From an uncultured Clostridia bacterium (GTDB lineage: Bacteria; Bacillota; Clostridia; Oscillospirales; Oscillospiraceae), in the NCBI GenBank assembly GCA_945948535.1, contig CAMFBN010000020.1, forward strand, positions 1-41,600: 41,600 nucleotides of DNA, written 5' to 3'. Positions 30,914-39,992 of the stretch are shown here, piece after piece. The notes under the pieces are model-generated. The model saw only the letters and a list, made by a program, of their open reading frames with translations. It did not search any database and was not told the DNA's origin. A program made the translations under genes and the position numbers. Each line of letters begins with the position of its first letter. Positions within the stretch are counted from its first letter, which is position 1.

Positions 30914-31228
30914 ATGGAGAATCTGGCCTGTACCTATGTGCTGGAAATGGAGACACCCCTCGGAAGGCGCAGGGGCACGTTAAAGTTAACTCTGCTGGGC
31001 GGCAGCGTCAGCGGCGAACTGACGCTGTTTACCAGAACCGCGCCGATTCTGGACGGACACCGCAGTGGAAACAGTCTGTCATTCCGGGGGGAAATGAAAA
31101 CCCTGGCGGGCGCGCTGCCCTATCAGGCAAACGGAATCCTTCGGGACAATGGGCTGGAAATGGAAATCACCACGGCCCGGGGACACTATACGGTCAGGGG
31201 CCTCCGGACGGAGAAACGGAGGGATTGA
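30914..31228 (+). CDS. Small beta-rich protein of unknown function
   Basis: A 104-residue soluble protein predicted to be nearly all beta strand: YVLEMETPLGRRRGTLKLTLLGGSVSGELTLF, then SLSFRGEMKTLAGALPYQANGILRDNGLEMEITTARGHYTVRG. The pattern of alternating strands with G-x-L turns suggests a small closed beta sandwich or barrel, of the kind that could bind a hydrophobic ligand. I do not recognise a named family. GGAGGTATGGC precedes ATG 30914. It is the first gene of the exporter operon, 2 bp before the MMPL gene, so it is probably an accessory or ligand-binding part of that system. Confidence 0.8.
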   Translation: MENLACTYVLEMETPLGRRRGTLKLTLLGGSVSGELTLFTRTAPILDGHRSGNSLSFRGEMKTLAGALPYQANGILRDNGLEMEITTARGHYTVRGLRTEKRRD

Positions 31229-31230
31229 CA

Positions 31231-33675
31231 GTGGCACAGGAAAAAGCAAAGGGCGGAAACGCCATGATGAAGCTGGCGGCGTTCATTGTTGACAAGCGCA
31301 ACCTGTTCTTCCTGCTGCTGGCCATCGGCGTGATTTTCTCCATGTTTTCCACCAACTGGATTCAGGTGGAGAACGACCTGAAGGCTTACCTGCCGGCGGA
31401 CTGCGAAACCCGCAGAGGGCTGGACATCATGGATGACCAGTTCATTACCTACGGTACCGCCCAGATCATGGTGGAAAATGTGTCCATGTCCCGGGCACAG
31501 GCGCTCTGGGAGTCGCTGAAGACCGTAGAAGGCGTGCAGAGCGTGGACTACGACGAAACCGAGGACTACCGGAATGTCTCCGCCCTGTACAGCATCACCT
31601 TCGACTACAGCGAAAAGGACGACGGGTGCCTGGATTCGCTGGAGGCCGTCAAGCAGGCCCTCGCCGGGGAGGATTTCTATGTGTCCACCTCTTTGGGCAA
31701 CTCCTCGGCGGACATCATCGCCCAGGAGGTCAGCGTCATTATGGTGCTGGTGGCGGTGATTGTGGTGGCGGTGCTGCTGCTGACCTCCCAGACCTACGCG
31801 GAGGTACCGGTGCTGCTGCTGACCTTTGTGTCAGCCATGATCCTCAATCAGGGCACCCAGTTTCTCATGGGCACCATTTCCTTCGTGTCCAATTCCGTGA
31901 CCAGCATCTTGCAGCTGGCGCTGTCGCTGGACTACGCGGTGATTCTGTGCAACCGCTATAAAGAGGAGCGGGAGAGCCTGCCCATCCGGGAAGCGGTCAT
32001 TACCGCCCTGAGCAAGGGCATCCCGGAAATTGGCTCCAGCAGCCTCACCACCATCGGCGGACTGGTGGCCATGCTGTTCATGCAGTTCAAAATCGGCCCG
32101 GACATGGCCATCTGCCTGATTAAGGCCGTGCTGTTCGCGCTGCTGGCGGTATTCGTGTTCATGCCGGGCTTTCTTATGCTGTTCGGCCCACTGATGGACA
32201 AGACACGGCACAAGAATTTTGTGCCGAAAATCCCCTTCGTCGGGAAAATGGCCTACAGGACCCGCTATATCATTCCGCCCATTTTTGCGGCGCTGCTTCT
32301 GCTGGGCTACCACTATTCCAGCCGGTGCCCCTATGTCTACGGCTACGGGGAAATAGAGACGCCCAAGCTCAACTACGTTCAGATCGCGCAGAACAAGATC
32401 GACGATAACTTCGGCGCGAGTAATTTTGTGGCGCTGGTTTATCCCAAAACCGACTATGCTGTGGAGAGGGAGCTTCTGGCAGAACTGGACACCTATGAAC
32501 AGGTGGATTCTTCCATGGGACTATCCAATGTGGAAGCCATGGACGGTTATATGCTGGCAGATAAGCTGACGCCCCGGCAGTTTGCGGAGCTTGCGGATCT
32601 GGACTACGAGCTGGCGGAGGCGGTGTATGCCGCGTACGCCGCGGAACAGGAGGAATACGGGCAGATCATCGGTGGGCTCAGCACCTATAAGGTGCCGCTG
32701 ATCGACATGATGCTGTTCGTCTGCGACAAAATCGACGAGGGAATTGTCACGCTGGATGACGAGCAGATGGATTCTCTGAAGGACGCCCAGACCCAGATGG
32801 AGTCGGCGAAGAAGCAGCTTCAGGGCGAAGACTTTAACCGGGTTCTCATCTACCTGAACCTGCCGGAGGGCGGCGACGAGACCTACGCGTTTCTGGACAC
32901 CCTCCGGGGGATTGCCCGGCGCTATTACCCGGAGGGGGAGGTGTTCCTTGTGGGCGATTCCTCTGTGGAGCAGGATTTCAAGACCTCCTTCTCCACGGAC
33001 AATCTGGTGATTACCATTGTATCCATTCTCATCGTGCTGGTGGTGCTGCTGTTTACCTTCCAGTCGGCGGGTATGCCGCTGCTGCTGATTCTGGTGATTC
33101 AGGGCGCCATCTGGATCAACTTCTCCATTCCCGCCTTCACCGGCTCGCCCCTGTTCTTTATGAGCTATCTGGTGGTCAGCTCCATTCAGATGGGCGCAAA
33201 TATCGACTATGCCATCGTAATCTCCAGCCGGTATCAGGATTTGAAAACAAAAATGCCCCACCGGGAGGCCATTATTGAGACCATGAACTTTGCCTTCCCC
33301 ACCATTCTGACCTCCGGCAGCATTCTGGCCTGCGCCGGAACCCTCATCGGTATGATGACCTCCGAGGCCGCCATTGTGGGCATCGGACAGAGTCTGGGCC
33401 GGGGCACCATTATTTCCATCGGGCTGGTCATGTTCGTGCTGCCCCAGATTCTGCTGATCGGCGGAGAGCTGGTGGACAAAACCTCCTTCTCCATGCCCCG
33501 GACGAACCTGCCGAGGATATCCAGCAGCGGACACATCCGGGTGGACGGTCTGGTGCGGGGCGAGATCCACGGCTATGTCAACGGTATCGTCCGGGCGGAC
33601 ATCAACGGAGATGTGGAGCTGAATCTGCTGTCCGGCAAAACCACGGAGGAAGGAGGAAACCCAAATGAAACGTAA
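31231..33675 (+). CDS. MMPL-family RND exporter with a bactofilin-like tail
   Basis: An 814-residue transporter made of two homologous halves, each one helix, a large outer loop and five helices. Both halves carry the Asp-Tyr pair used for proton relay in MmpL proteins: SLDYAVILCNRYKE (Asp234-Tyr235) and NIDYAIVISSRYQD (Asp659-Tyr660). Such pumps export lipids or hydrophobic compounds. After the last helix, about 45 residues read as short beta repeats (GHIRVDGLVRGEIHGYVNGIVRADINGDVELN), resembling a bactofilin strand ladder, an unusual addition. The start is GTG 31231 with GGAGG at 8 nt; the frame to the left is an overlap artefact. It overlaps the next gene by 11 bp, so translation is coupled. 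Confidence 0.92.
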   Translation: MAQEKAKGGNAMMKLAAFIVDKRNLFFLLLAIGVIFSMFSTNWIQVENDLKAYLPADCETRRGLDIMDDQFITYGTAQIMVENVSMSRAQALWESLKTVEGVQSVDYDETEDYRNVSALYSITFDYSEKDDGCLDSLEAVKQALAGEDFYVSTSLGNSSADIIAQEVSVIMVLVAVIVVAVLLLTSQTYAEVPVLLLTFVSAMILNQGTQFLMGTISFVSNSVTSILQLALSLDYAVILCNRYKEERESLPIREAVITALSKGIPEIGSSSLTTIGGLVAMLFMQFKIGPDMAICLIKAVLFALLAVFVFMPGFLMLFGPLMDKTRHKNFVPKIPFVGKMAYRTRYIIPPIFAALLLLGYHYSSRCPYVYGYGEIETPKLNYVQIAQNKIDDNFGASNFVALVYPKTDYAVERELLAELDTYEQVDSSMGLSNVEAMDGYMLADKLTPRQFAELADLDYELAEAVYAAYAAEQEEYGQIIGGLSTYKVPLIDMMLFVCDKIDEGIVTLDDEQMDSLKDAQTQMESAKKQLQGEDFNRVLIYLNLPEGGDETYAFLDTLRGIARRYYPEGEVFLVGDSSVEQDFKTSFSTDNLVITIVSILIVLVVLLFTFQSAGMPLLLILVIQGAIWINFSIPAFTGSPLFFMSYLVVSSIQMGANIDYAIVISSRYQDLKTKMPHREAIIETMNFAFPTILTSGSILACAGTLIGMMTSEAAIVGIGQSLGRGTIISIGLVMFVLPQILLIGGELVDKTSFSMPRTNLPRISSSGHIRVDGLVRGEIHGYVNGIVRADINGDVELNLLSGKTTEEGGNPNET

Positions 33676-36600
33676 GCTTTTCGCGGCAGCCATGGCGCTG
33701 CTTCTGCTGACAGGGCTGTGCCCGAACGCATTCGCCGCGGAACTGGAAGAGACAGAACCGGAGGTCCTCCGCATCGGCTCTGCCGAGGATTTTCTGGCCT
33801 TCGCGGAAAACTGCGCACTGGACAGCTGGTCCCAGGGCGCCCAGGTGCAGCTGCTGGCAGACATTTCTCTGGAGGGCACGGATTTTGCGCCGATTCCCAC
33901 CTTCGGCGGCAGCTTTGACGGCGGCGGACACACCATCAGCGGCCTGTCCGTCACCGGGAGCCTGAGTCCCGCCGGCCTGTTCGGGACGCTTCAGCCCACG
34001 GCGGTGGTGAAAAATCTGAAGGTCAGCGGTGTGGTGGCGCCCGATGGCGACGGAATGACCGTGGGCGGCATCGCCGGGGAAAACTACGGTACGCTGGCAA
34101 ACTGCGGCTTCACCGGCGAGGTTGTCGGCAAAACCGACGTGGGCGGCATTGCCGGGGCAAATTACGGCGCTCTGCGCGGCTGCGCTGCCAGCGGCAGCAT
34201 CACCGGCAGCAACCGTACCGGCGGCATTGCGGGCTATTCCGGCGGACTGATTTCCTCCTGCCGCAATGAGATGGCGGTGAACACCGAAAGCGTGGATCCA
34301 AAAATCGACCCTTCCGACATTCATCTGAATTTCAATCTGGATTTTTCCCAAGCCTCCAATCTGGACGTGTCCGATGCTGCCTCGGATACCGGCGGCATCG
34401 CGGGCTATTCCAGCGGCAGCATCACAGGCTGCGTGAACACCGGGGCCGTGGGCTATCCCCACATCGGCTATAATCTGGGCGGCATCGCGGGCAGAAGCTG
34501 CGGTTTTGTGGAAAAATGCGAAAATAAGGGGGAAATCACGGGTCGGAAGGACGTAGGCGGCATTGTAGGCCAGATCGAGCCCCATATCCAGACGGTGCTC
34601 TCCCCGGACTATCTGGAGACGCTGAGCAAGCAGTTTGAGAATCTGGGCACTCTGGTGAACACGGCGGGAAGTCATGCCGCCGCCGTTGGCGGGGATGTCC
34701 GGGACTGTCTGGGAACCATCGCCGCCTACCAGAGCAGCGCCCGGGCGGCTCTGGACGCGCTGGCCTCGGAGCTGTCGGGCAATATCGGCGGCATCGGAAT
34801 CGGAGACGGCGATGCCGGTGACGGACTCATCGGTACGCATCCCGAGCAGGACCCCGCTCAGTCCCTGAAAGACACCATTCAAGCTCTGGAAGCCCCCGTT
34901 CGCTCTCTGGAAAACGCCATTCGGGGCATAATGAACGCGTCGGGCACGCTGAAGGGCGTCATTGCGGGGGGCGTAGGGGACGTATCGGACGACGCCAACG
35001 CCATCAGCGATCAGATTGCCAGCATTTCACGAACCTTTGCCCTGGCGACTGAGGATGCCGCGAAGGAAACCGTCACCGATATTTCCGACGTGGATCTGTC
35101 GATGATCTCTGACGGCAAGGTGCTCAGCTGCACCAACAGCGGAAGCGCGGCGGCGGACCTCAACGCGGGCGGCATTACAGGCATCATGGGTCTGGAATCC
35201 ACCGCCGACCCGGAGGACGACGCCCCCGGCGGGAATCTGACCCAGCGGCGGCGGTACGAACTGAAGGCCATTGTGCAGGACTGCGAAAATACGGGAAAAA
35301 TCACCGGAAAACGCAGCTATGTGGGCGGTATCTGCGGCAGAATGGAGCTGGGACTGATCTGCGATTCCAGAGCCTTCGGCACCATTGCCAGTGAAAACGG
35401 CGACTATGTGGGCGGTATCGCGGGCCTCACCGGCGGTACCATCCGGGGCTGTTTTGCCAAATGCACCCTGTCCGGCGGCAGCTATATCGGCGGCATTGTC
35501 GGTTCCGGCATCGCCGAGGATTTCAGCGGCGATTCCAGTACCGTCACGGGCTGCTATTCCATGGTGGAGATTCCGGAATACGAGCAATATGTGGGCGCCA
35601 TCGCCGGGGTCAATACCGGGGTGTTCACAGGGAATTATTTTGTATCCGATACGCTTGCCGGGATCAACCGGGTCAGCTATTCCGGGCTGGCGGAACCGAT
35701 GCCCTACGACGCGCTGCACCGGGAGGAAGCGCTGCCGGATCCGCTCAAAACCTTCACCCTGTCATTCGTGGCAGACGGGCAGACCCTCAAAACCGTACCC
35801 TTTCATTACGGGGCTTCCTTTGACGCTTCGGTTTTCCCGGAGCTTCCGCAGCGGGAGGGGTGCTATGCGCAATGGAGCGCTGCCGACCTGACGGATCTGC
35901 GGTTCGATACCGTGGTGGAAGCGGCGTATTATCCGTACATTACCGCTCTGAACGCCACCCAGACCCGGACGGACGGCAAGCCGGTGCTCTTTGTTCAGGG
36001 GCAGTTTCAGGACGGGGACAGCCTTGTGACCACTCCCGGCACAACGCCGTTCCCGGAAACGGAGAATCAGACTCTGCTGGAGCAGTGGCATATTTCCATA
36101 CCCGCCGACGGGCTGGAAAGCCACACCATCCGCTACCTGCCCGCCCAGGAGGACGTAGCCGTCTACCTTCTTCGGAACGGAAGCTGGAGCGCAATTGCGG
36201 CAGAAGCCATGGGCAGCTACCTTGCGTTTGAAGCCGCGGGAGCGGAGGTGGAGATCGCGGTGACCGCGGCGCAGACCTTCCCTATGGGCTGGATGATTCC
36301 GGCGGCAGCCGCGCTTTTGCTGCTGGTTATCCTCGGAATTGTCCTGAAGAAAAGGGGAAAGCGCGGCGGGTCTCCCAAAAACGGCAGGAAAAAGTACCGG
36401 TGGATACTGGTGCCGCTGCTGCTTGCCGGCGCCGCGGCGGTCTGCCTGCTGGTTCGGTTCCCCCAGACCCGGGCCGGACAGACGATGCAGGCCTACGACG
36501 TTCTGAAAGCCTATCTGGAACAGCCGGAGCAGCAGATGAATCTGACGGTGAAAGCGCAGATTGAGGATCGGGACGCAGGCTTCACCGCCCGAATCAGCCG

Positions 36601-37690
36601 CGTCCCCGCCGGAGACACGCAGGTCACCGCCATTTCCGAGGGGGAGCGCAGGCTGTATTACGCCGGGGGCGTGGTTTTCCTGGAGGATGGCACGGCCTTC
36701 CGCCTCAACAAAGCGGCGCCGGATTATTCCGCGCTGCTGGAAACCGTGCTGGAGGTCTGCCGGCAGGCAGATATCAGCGCTGCCGACGGGGTCTATACCG
36801 TAACCGCCCGGGACAGTCAGGCTACGGACATCCTGAAGCTGCTGATGCCGTCGGCGCAGGCGCTTTTGCCGAAGGCAAACCGCCTGACGGTGGATCTGAT
36901 CACGGAAAGCGGGACGCTTTCTCAGCTGCGGTTTACAGGCGCGGGAAATCTGACGGATTCTGTCAAAACCCCCTTCTCGCTGTCGGCGGTTGTGGAGATT
37001 CTCCCGGCTTCCGGCGATGTCACCATTCCCAAGCCTGTCGTTCAGGCAGTTGCCAGCGGCAATTTTCAGGCCCGGGAGCTGTACTCCGATGATCTGGTGC
37101 GCCTGATCGATGTGTGGACGCAGGTCCGAAGCAAGAACCCGGTTACCGCCCAAGTCACACTGGAAGCAGACTGCGGCGAGCTGACCGTCAGCGAAGATTT
37201 CACGTTCTATCAGTGGAAAGCGTCGGGCGCCGCCGTTCTGGGCGTGGAAAAGGACGGAAAAATTCGCTACTTTACCGATAACGCGGCCTGCGACGAAAAC
37301 GGCAGGAAGCTGTCCGCTTCCGGGGCGGAGGGTCCGGAGCTGGCAAAGCTGCTGGATATTGCCCTGGGGAACATCGAAAACACGGAATTCCAGTGCCGTC
37401 AGGAGGAAGGAGCCAGTGTCTATACCTTCGCGCTGAATCAGGCGGGAATGGAGCGGCTTGTGGGCGCGGTTTTCCCCAAAGCGGAAGATATGGCGGTCTC
37501 CTTCGAGGAAGGAAGCATCCGTCTCAGGATTGCGGATGACAGCCTGCAAAGCGTGGAGATTGCCTGCGGCGGCAGTGGGAAGCTTCTGTCATCTGCGGTG
37601 GATGTCCGGCTCAGCCTGAAGGCGCGGCTTCAGAATGACCGCCCGGGCCCCACGCTGCCGGATGCTGTGAAGCAGGCCCTTCTGAAGTAG
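33665..37690 (+). CDS. GLUG-repeat surface protein with membrane hairpin and LolA/LppX-like C-terminal domain
   Basis: A 1341-residue protein. A signal peptide (about 1-24, cleaved after NAFA) leads to many GLUG-type repeats (VGGIAGENYGTLANCGFTGEVVG, GGIAGYSSGSITGCVNTGAV, YVGGIAGLTGGTIRGCFAKCTLSG), which build a beta helix to about residue 670, interrupted by a helical insert (about 310-490). A beta domain follows. Two membrane helices (about 877-896 and 912-932) flank a basic cytoplasmic loop (KKRGKRGGSPKNGRKK). The last 400 residues lie outside again and look like a LolA/LppX-type half-barrel (MNLTVKAQIEDRDAGFTARI; RLYYAGGVVFLEDGTAFRLN; TVDLITESGTLSQLRFTG), repeated a second time near the end. 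It overlaps the MMPL gene by 11 bp. Confidence 0.82.
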   Translation: MKRKLFAAAMALLLLTGLCPNAFAAELEETEPEVLRIGSAEDFLAFAENCALDSWSQGAQVQLLADISLEGTDFAPIPTFGGSFDGGGHTISGLSVTGSLSPAGLFGTLQPTAVVKNLKVSGVVAPDGDGMTVGGIAGENYGTLANCGFTGEVVGKTDVGGIAGANYGALRGCAASGSITGSNRTGGIAGYSGGLISSCRNEMAVNTESVDPKIDPSDIHLNFNLDFSQASNLDVSDAASDTGGIAGYSSGSITGCVNTGAVGYPHIGYNLGGIAGRSCGFVEKCENKGEITGRKDVGGIVGQIEPHIQTVLSPDYLETLSKQFENLGTLVNTAGSHAAAVGGDVRDCLGTIAAYQSSARAALDALASELSGNIGGIGIGDGDAGDGLIGTHPEQDPAQSLKDTIQALEAPVRSLENAIRGIMNASGTLKGVIAGGVGDVSDDANAISDQIASISRTFALATEDAAKETVTDISDVDLSMISDGKVLSCTNSGSAAADLNAGGITGIMGLESTADPEDDAPGGNLTQRRRYELKAIVQDCENTGKITGKRSYVGGICGRMELGLICDSRAFGTIASENGDYVGGIAGLTGGTIRGCFAKCTLSGGSYIGGIVGSGIAEDFSGDSSTVTGCYSMVEIPEYEQYVGAIAGVNTGVFTGNYFVSDTLAGINRVSYSGLAEPMPYDALHREEALPDPLKTFTLSFVADGQTLKTVPFHYGASFDASVFPELPQREGCYAQWSAADLTDLRFDTVVEAAYYPYITALNATQTRTDGKPVLFVQGQFQDGDSLVTTPGTTPFPETENQTLLEQWHISIPADGLESHTIRYLPAQEDVAVYLLRNGSWSAIAAEAMGSYLAFEAAGAEVEIAVTAAQTFPMGWMIPAAAALLLLVILGIVLKKRGKRGGSPKNGRKKYRWILVPLLLAGAAAVCLLVRFPQTRAGQTMQAYDVLKAYLEQPEQQMNLTVKAQIEDRDAGFTARISRVPAGDTQVTAISEGERRLYYAGGVVFLEDGTAFRLNKAAPDYSALLETVLEVCRQADISAADGVYTVTARDSQATDILKLLMPSAQALLPKANRLTVDLITESGTLSQLRFTGAGNLTDSVKTPFSLSAVVEILPASGDVTIPKPVVQAVASGNFQARELYSDDLVRLIDVWTQVRSKNPVTAQVTLEADCGELTVSEDFTFYQWKASGAAVLGVEKDGKIRYFTDNAACDENGRKLSASGAEGPELAKLLDIALGNIENTEFQCRQEEGASVYTFALNQAGMERLVGAVFPKAEDMAVSFEEGSIRLRIADDSLQSVEIACGGSGKLLSSAVDVRLSLKARLQNDRPGPTLPDAVKQALLK

Positions 37691-37724
37691 AATCGGCATA
37701 TCATAACGGAACCGGTCAGTAAAA

Positions 37725-37752
37725 GACCCCCTGATAAATCCATCAGGGGGTC
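37725..37752. terminator. Terminator after the exporter operon
   Basis: GACCCCCTGAT pairs with ATCAGGGGGTC (6-nt loop), with ATTTT on the plus side and TTTT on the minus side. It can stop both the exporter operon and the convergent rqcH operon. Confidence 0.88.
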
Positions 37753-37846
37753 ATTTTGCGCCCGGGGAAAGGCTATGCGCCATCGGGGGAGCGGGTGAAA
37801 TACACAGGGTCTTCGATTATCGTACTGCTTCTGGAATGACGTTTCC

Positions 37847-39589
37847 CTACTTTTTCTCGGCGTTCAGTTCATCCATCACGATATCGGCATAGGGATTGGC
37901 GATGACAGTCTTATAGGTATGGTAGATCACCATGCCGGGCTTGCCGCCGGGGATTTTCTTTACCTGCCGCACCGGCGTCACGTCCACCGGCACATTCTGT
38001 CCGTCGCCTGTTTCCGAATAGTAGGCCGCCAGCTGAGCCGCCTGGGTGATGGTATTGTCGGGGGGCGTGGCACCGCCGCAGGAGATGATGACGTGGGAGC
38101 CGTGGACCTTGCTGGCGTGGCACCAGATGTCGTCTTTGCGGGCAAGGCGGAAGGTCAGCTCCTCGTTCTGCCGGTTGTTCCGGCCTACATAGATGGGAAA
38201 GCCGTCGGTGGATTCAAAGCGCATGGGAGGGAGCTTTCCCTGCCGGGGTCGCTTCCGGCCTGCCTCCGGACGAAGGTAGCCCTGTTCCTGGAGTTCCTGC
38301 CTGATTTCCTCCAATTCGGCGTCGGTCTGGGCACGGTTCAGCTCGTCCAGCACGCTTTTCAGGTAATTCAGCTCATTTTCTCCCAGGGTAAGCTGATGGG
38401 TCAGCTCCTTTTCGGCGTTTTTCATCCGGGCGTAATCCTTGTAGAATTTCGCCGCGTTCTGCTGGGGGGAGAGGATGGGGCTTAGCGAAATTTCCACCGG
38501 GGCCATGTTTTCGTCGTAGAAATCCTCACAGATAATTTTTGTCTGGCCCTTGGTAATACGGTGAATATTGGCGGTGAGAATGTCGCCAAGCTGGCGCAGC
38601 CGCTCCCGGTCATAGGTGGCTTCCAGTTCCTTTTCCTGCAGGGCCATTTTTCGCGTTAACCGCGTGCAAAGATTCTGCACCGTTTTGCGCACCGCCTGAC
38701 TTTTCTGCCGCATGGCGTCCTTCCGGTCCCGGAGGGTGTAAAAACCGTCCAGCAGCGCGCCAAAGGACGCCGCTTCCTGACAGCTTCCATACTGCCGGAT
38801 GGGGCAGAAGGCGAACTGCTTTGGGGTGCCGTCGGGAAGGCAATAGACGTAGGGCTTGGGGTGGTTCAGGTGCTCGTGAAAGAACAGGCCCAGCTTGTCC
38901 GCCGTGGCATCCACATTCAGCGCACTGATTCTGGCGTCCGTGCTTCCGGCGGCGAACAGCGCCGCTTCCCGGCACACCAGCGGGGAAAGGCCGCCTAAGC
39001 TGTCCATGAGCCGGTCGGACAGGATATCCGCTCCCGGTTCCGTCAGAAGATTGACATAATCTTCAAACGTGAGGGGATTTTCCTTGTGTACCGGCTCCGG
39101 CTCCTGATAGTGCAGTCCCGGCAGGGCAGGGCGGCGGGCGGTTTCATCCAGCCCGATTCTTCTCAGGCAGTCCAGAATCCGTCCGTCCGGCCCCAGCAGG
39201 TACAGGTTGCAGGTGCGGCCCATCAGCTCCGCCACTAATCTTTTCTGGACAGGAAAGCCCATTTCGTCGGTGCAGTCGAAGGTGAACACCGCCGCACGCT
39301 CCATGGGGGGCTGGATAATTTCCGTCAGCTTCGCGCCCAGCAGGTGCTTGCGCAGCAGCATACAGAACATGGGCGGCTCCGCCGGATTCTCCGGAGATGC
39401 GGCGGTCAGGTGCAGCCGGGGGGCGGTGGGGTTGGCGGCAAACAGCAGCTTTTCCCGGCTGTCCCGGCCCCGAAGATGGAGAATCAGGGTATCCCGGCTG
39501 GGCTGGTGAATTTTATCCACCCGGGCGCCGGTGCATTTTTGCCGCACCTCTTCCAGCACGGCAGTTAAGAAAAACGCGTCAAATGCCAT
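37847..39589 (-). CDS. rqcH: Ribosome quality-control factor RqcH (Rqc2/NEMF homologue)
   Basis: A 580-residue NFACT protein. RqcH binds stalled 50S subunits and recruits tRNA-Ala to add alanine tails. The NFACT-N domain begins MAFDAFFLTAVLEEV and carries a coiled-coil region around 280-450. NFACT-R reads FPIYVGRNNRQNEELTFRLARKDDIWCHASKVHGSHVII. At the position of the Asp97-Arg98 pair known to be needed in Bacillus subtilis, this protein has Glu97-Arg98 (IIQPPMERAAVFTF). The gene is the last of a hepI-mrnC-rqcH operon, 1 bp after mrnC with GGAG inside its end. Older annotations call this a fibronectin-binding protein. Confidence 0.93.
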   Translation of the reverse strand: MAFDAFFLTAVLEEVRQKCTGARVDKIHQPSRDTLILHLRGRDSREKLLFAANPTAPRLHLTAASPENPAEPPMFCMLLRKHLLGAKLTEIIQPPMERAAVFTFDCTDEMGFPVQKRLVAELMGRTCNLYLLGPDGRILDCLRRIGLDETARRPALPGLHYQEPEPVHKENPLTFEDYVNLLTEPGADILSDRLMDSLGGLSPLVCREAALFAAGSTDARISALNVDATADKLGLFFHEHLNHPKPYVYCLPDGTPKQFAFCPIRQYGSCQEAASFGALLDGFYTLRDRKDAMRQKSQAVRKTVQNLCTRLTRKMALQEKELEATYDRERLRQLGDILTANIHRITKGQTKIICEDFYDENMAPVEISLSPILSPQQNAAKFYKDYARMKNAEKELTHQLTLGENELNYLKSVLDELNRAQTDAELEEIRQELQEQGYLRPEAGRKRPRQGKLPPMRFESTDGFPIYVGRNNRQNEELTFRLARKDDIWCHASKVHGSHVIISCGGATPPDNTITQAAQLAAYYSETGDGQNVPVDVTPVRQVKKIPGGKPGMVIYHTYKTVIANPYADIVMDELNAEKK

Positions 39590-39590
39590 A

Positions 39591-39992
39591 TTAACACTCC
39601 ATGACCGCTTTGAAAAGTTCGTTGATTCGCTCCGTCTGCCCGGCGAGATACAGCGCCCCGAACAGGGCTTCCAGCCCCGTGGCTTTGGCGTATTCGGCAG
39701 GGGTTGCGGATTTGGGCACCGCGTGGACGTGGGCGTTTTTGCCCCGGCGGTAGTAGGCCGTCTCCTCCTCGGTCAGAAGGGGCAGCAGTTTGTCCACAAA
39801 TTTCGCCTGAGCCGTGGCCTTGACCATAGCGATGGTGTCCCGGTGGAGCCGGTCCACGGTGGTCTCGCCTTTGGCGCAGAGGTAGCCCCGGCAGAGGATT
39901 TCAAACACGCAGTCTCCCATGTGGGCGAGGCCCAGATTGGAGATGGCATCAATCTGCTGTTTGGATAAATTCATTTGGAAATAATTTTCCAT
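39591..39992 (-). CDS. mrnC: Mini-ribonuclease III
   Basis: A 133-residue RNase III catalytic domain without the dsRNA-binding domain. It matures 23S rRNA ends in Firmicutes. The signature begins ISNLGLAHMGDCVFEILCRGYL with the catalytic Asp, followed by RGKNAHVHAVPKSATPAEYAKATGLEALFGALYLAG with the second acidic cluster. Length is normal. GGGGGAACCT precedes ATG 39992; the frame starts earlier at 40025 without support. It overlaps the upstream gene by 22 bp and is 1 bp from rqcH, so all three are coupled. Confidence 0.93.
   Translation of the reverse strand: MENYFQMNLSKQQIDAISNLGLAHMGDCVFEILCRGYLCAKGETTVDRLHRDTIAMVKATAQAKFVDKLLPLLTEEETAYYRRGKNAHVHAVPKSATPAEYAKATGLEALFGALYLAGQTERINELFKAVMEC

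Noticed and set aside
34060..35660. DNA repeat or CRISPR-like pattern within the GLUG gene
   Set aside because: The GGCGGCATT-type recurrences encode the GLUG protein repeats (VGGIAG) in one intact frame.
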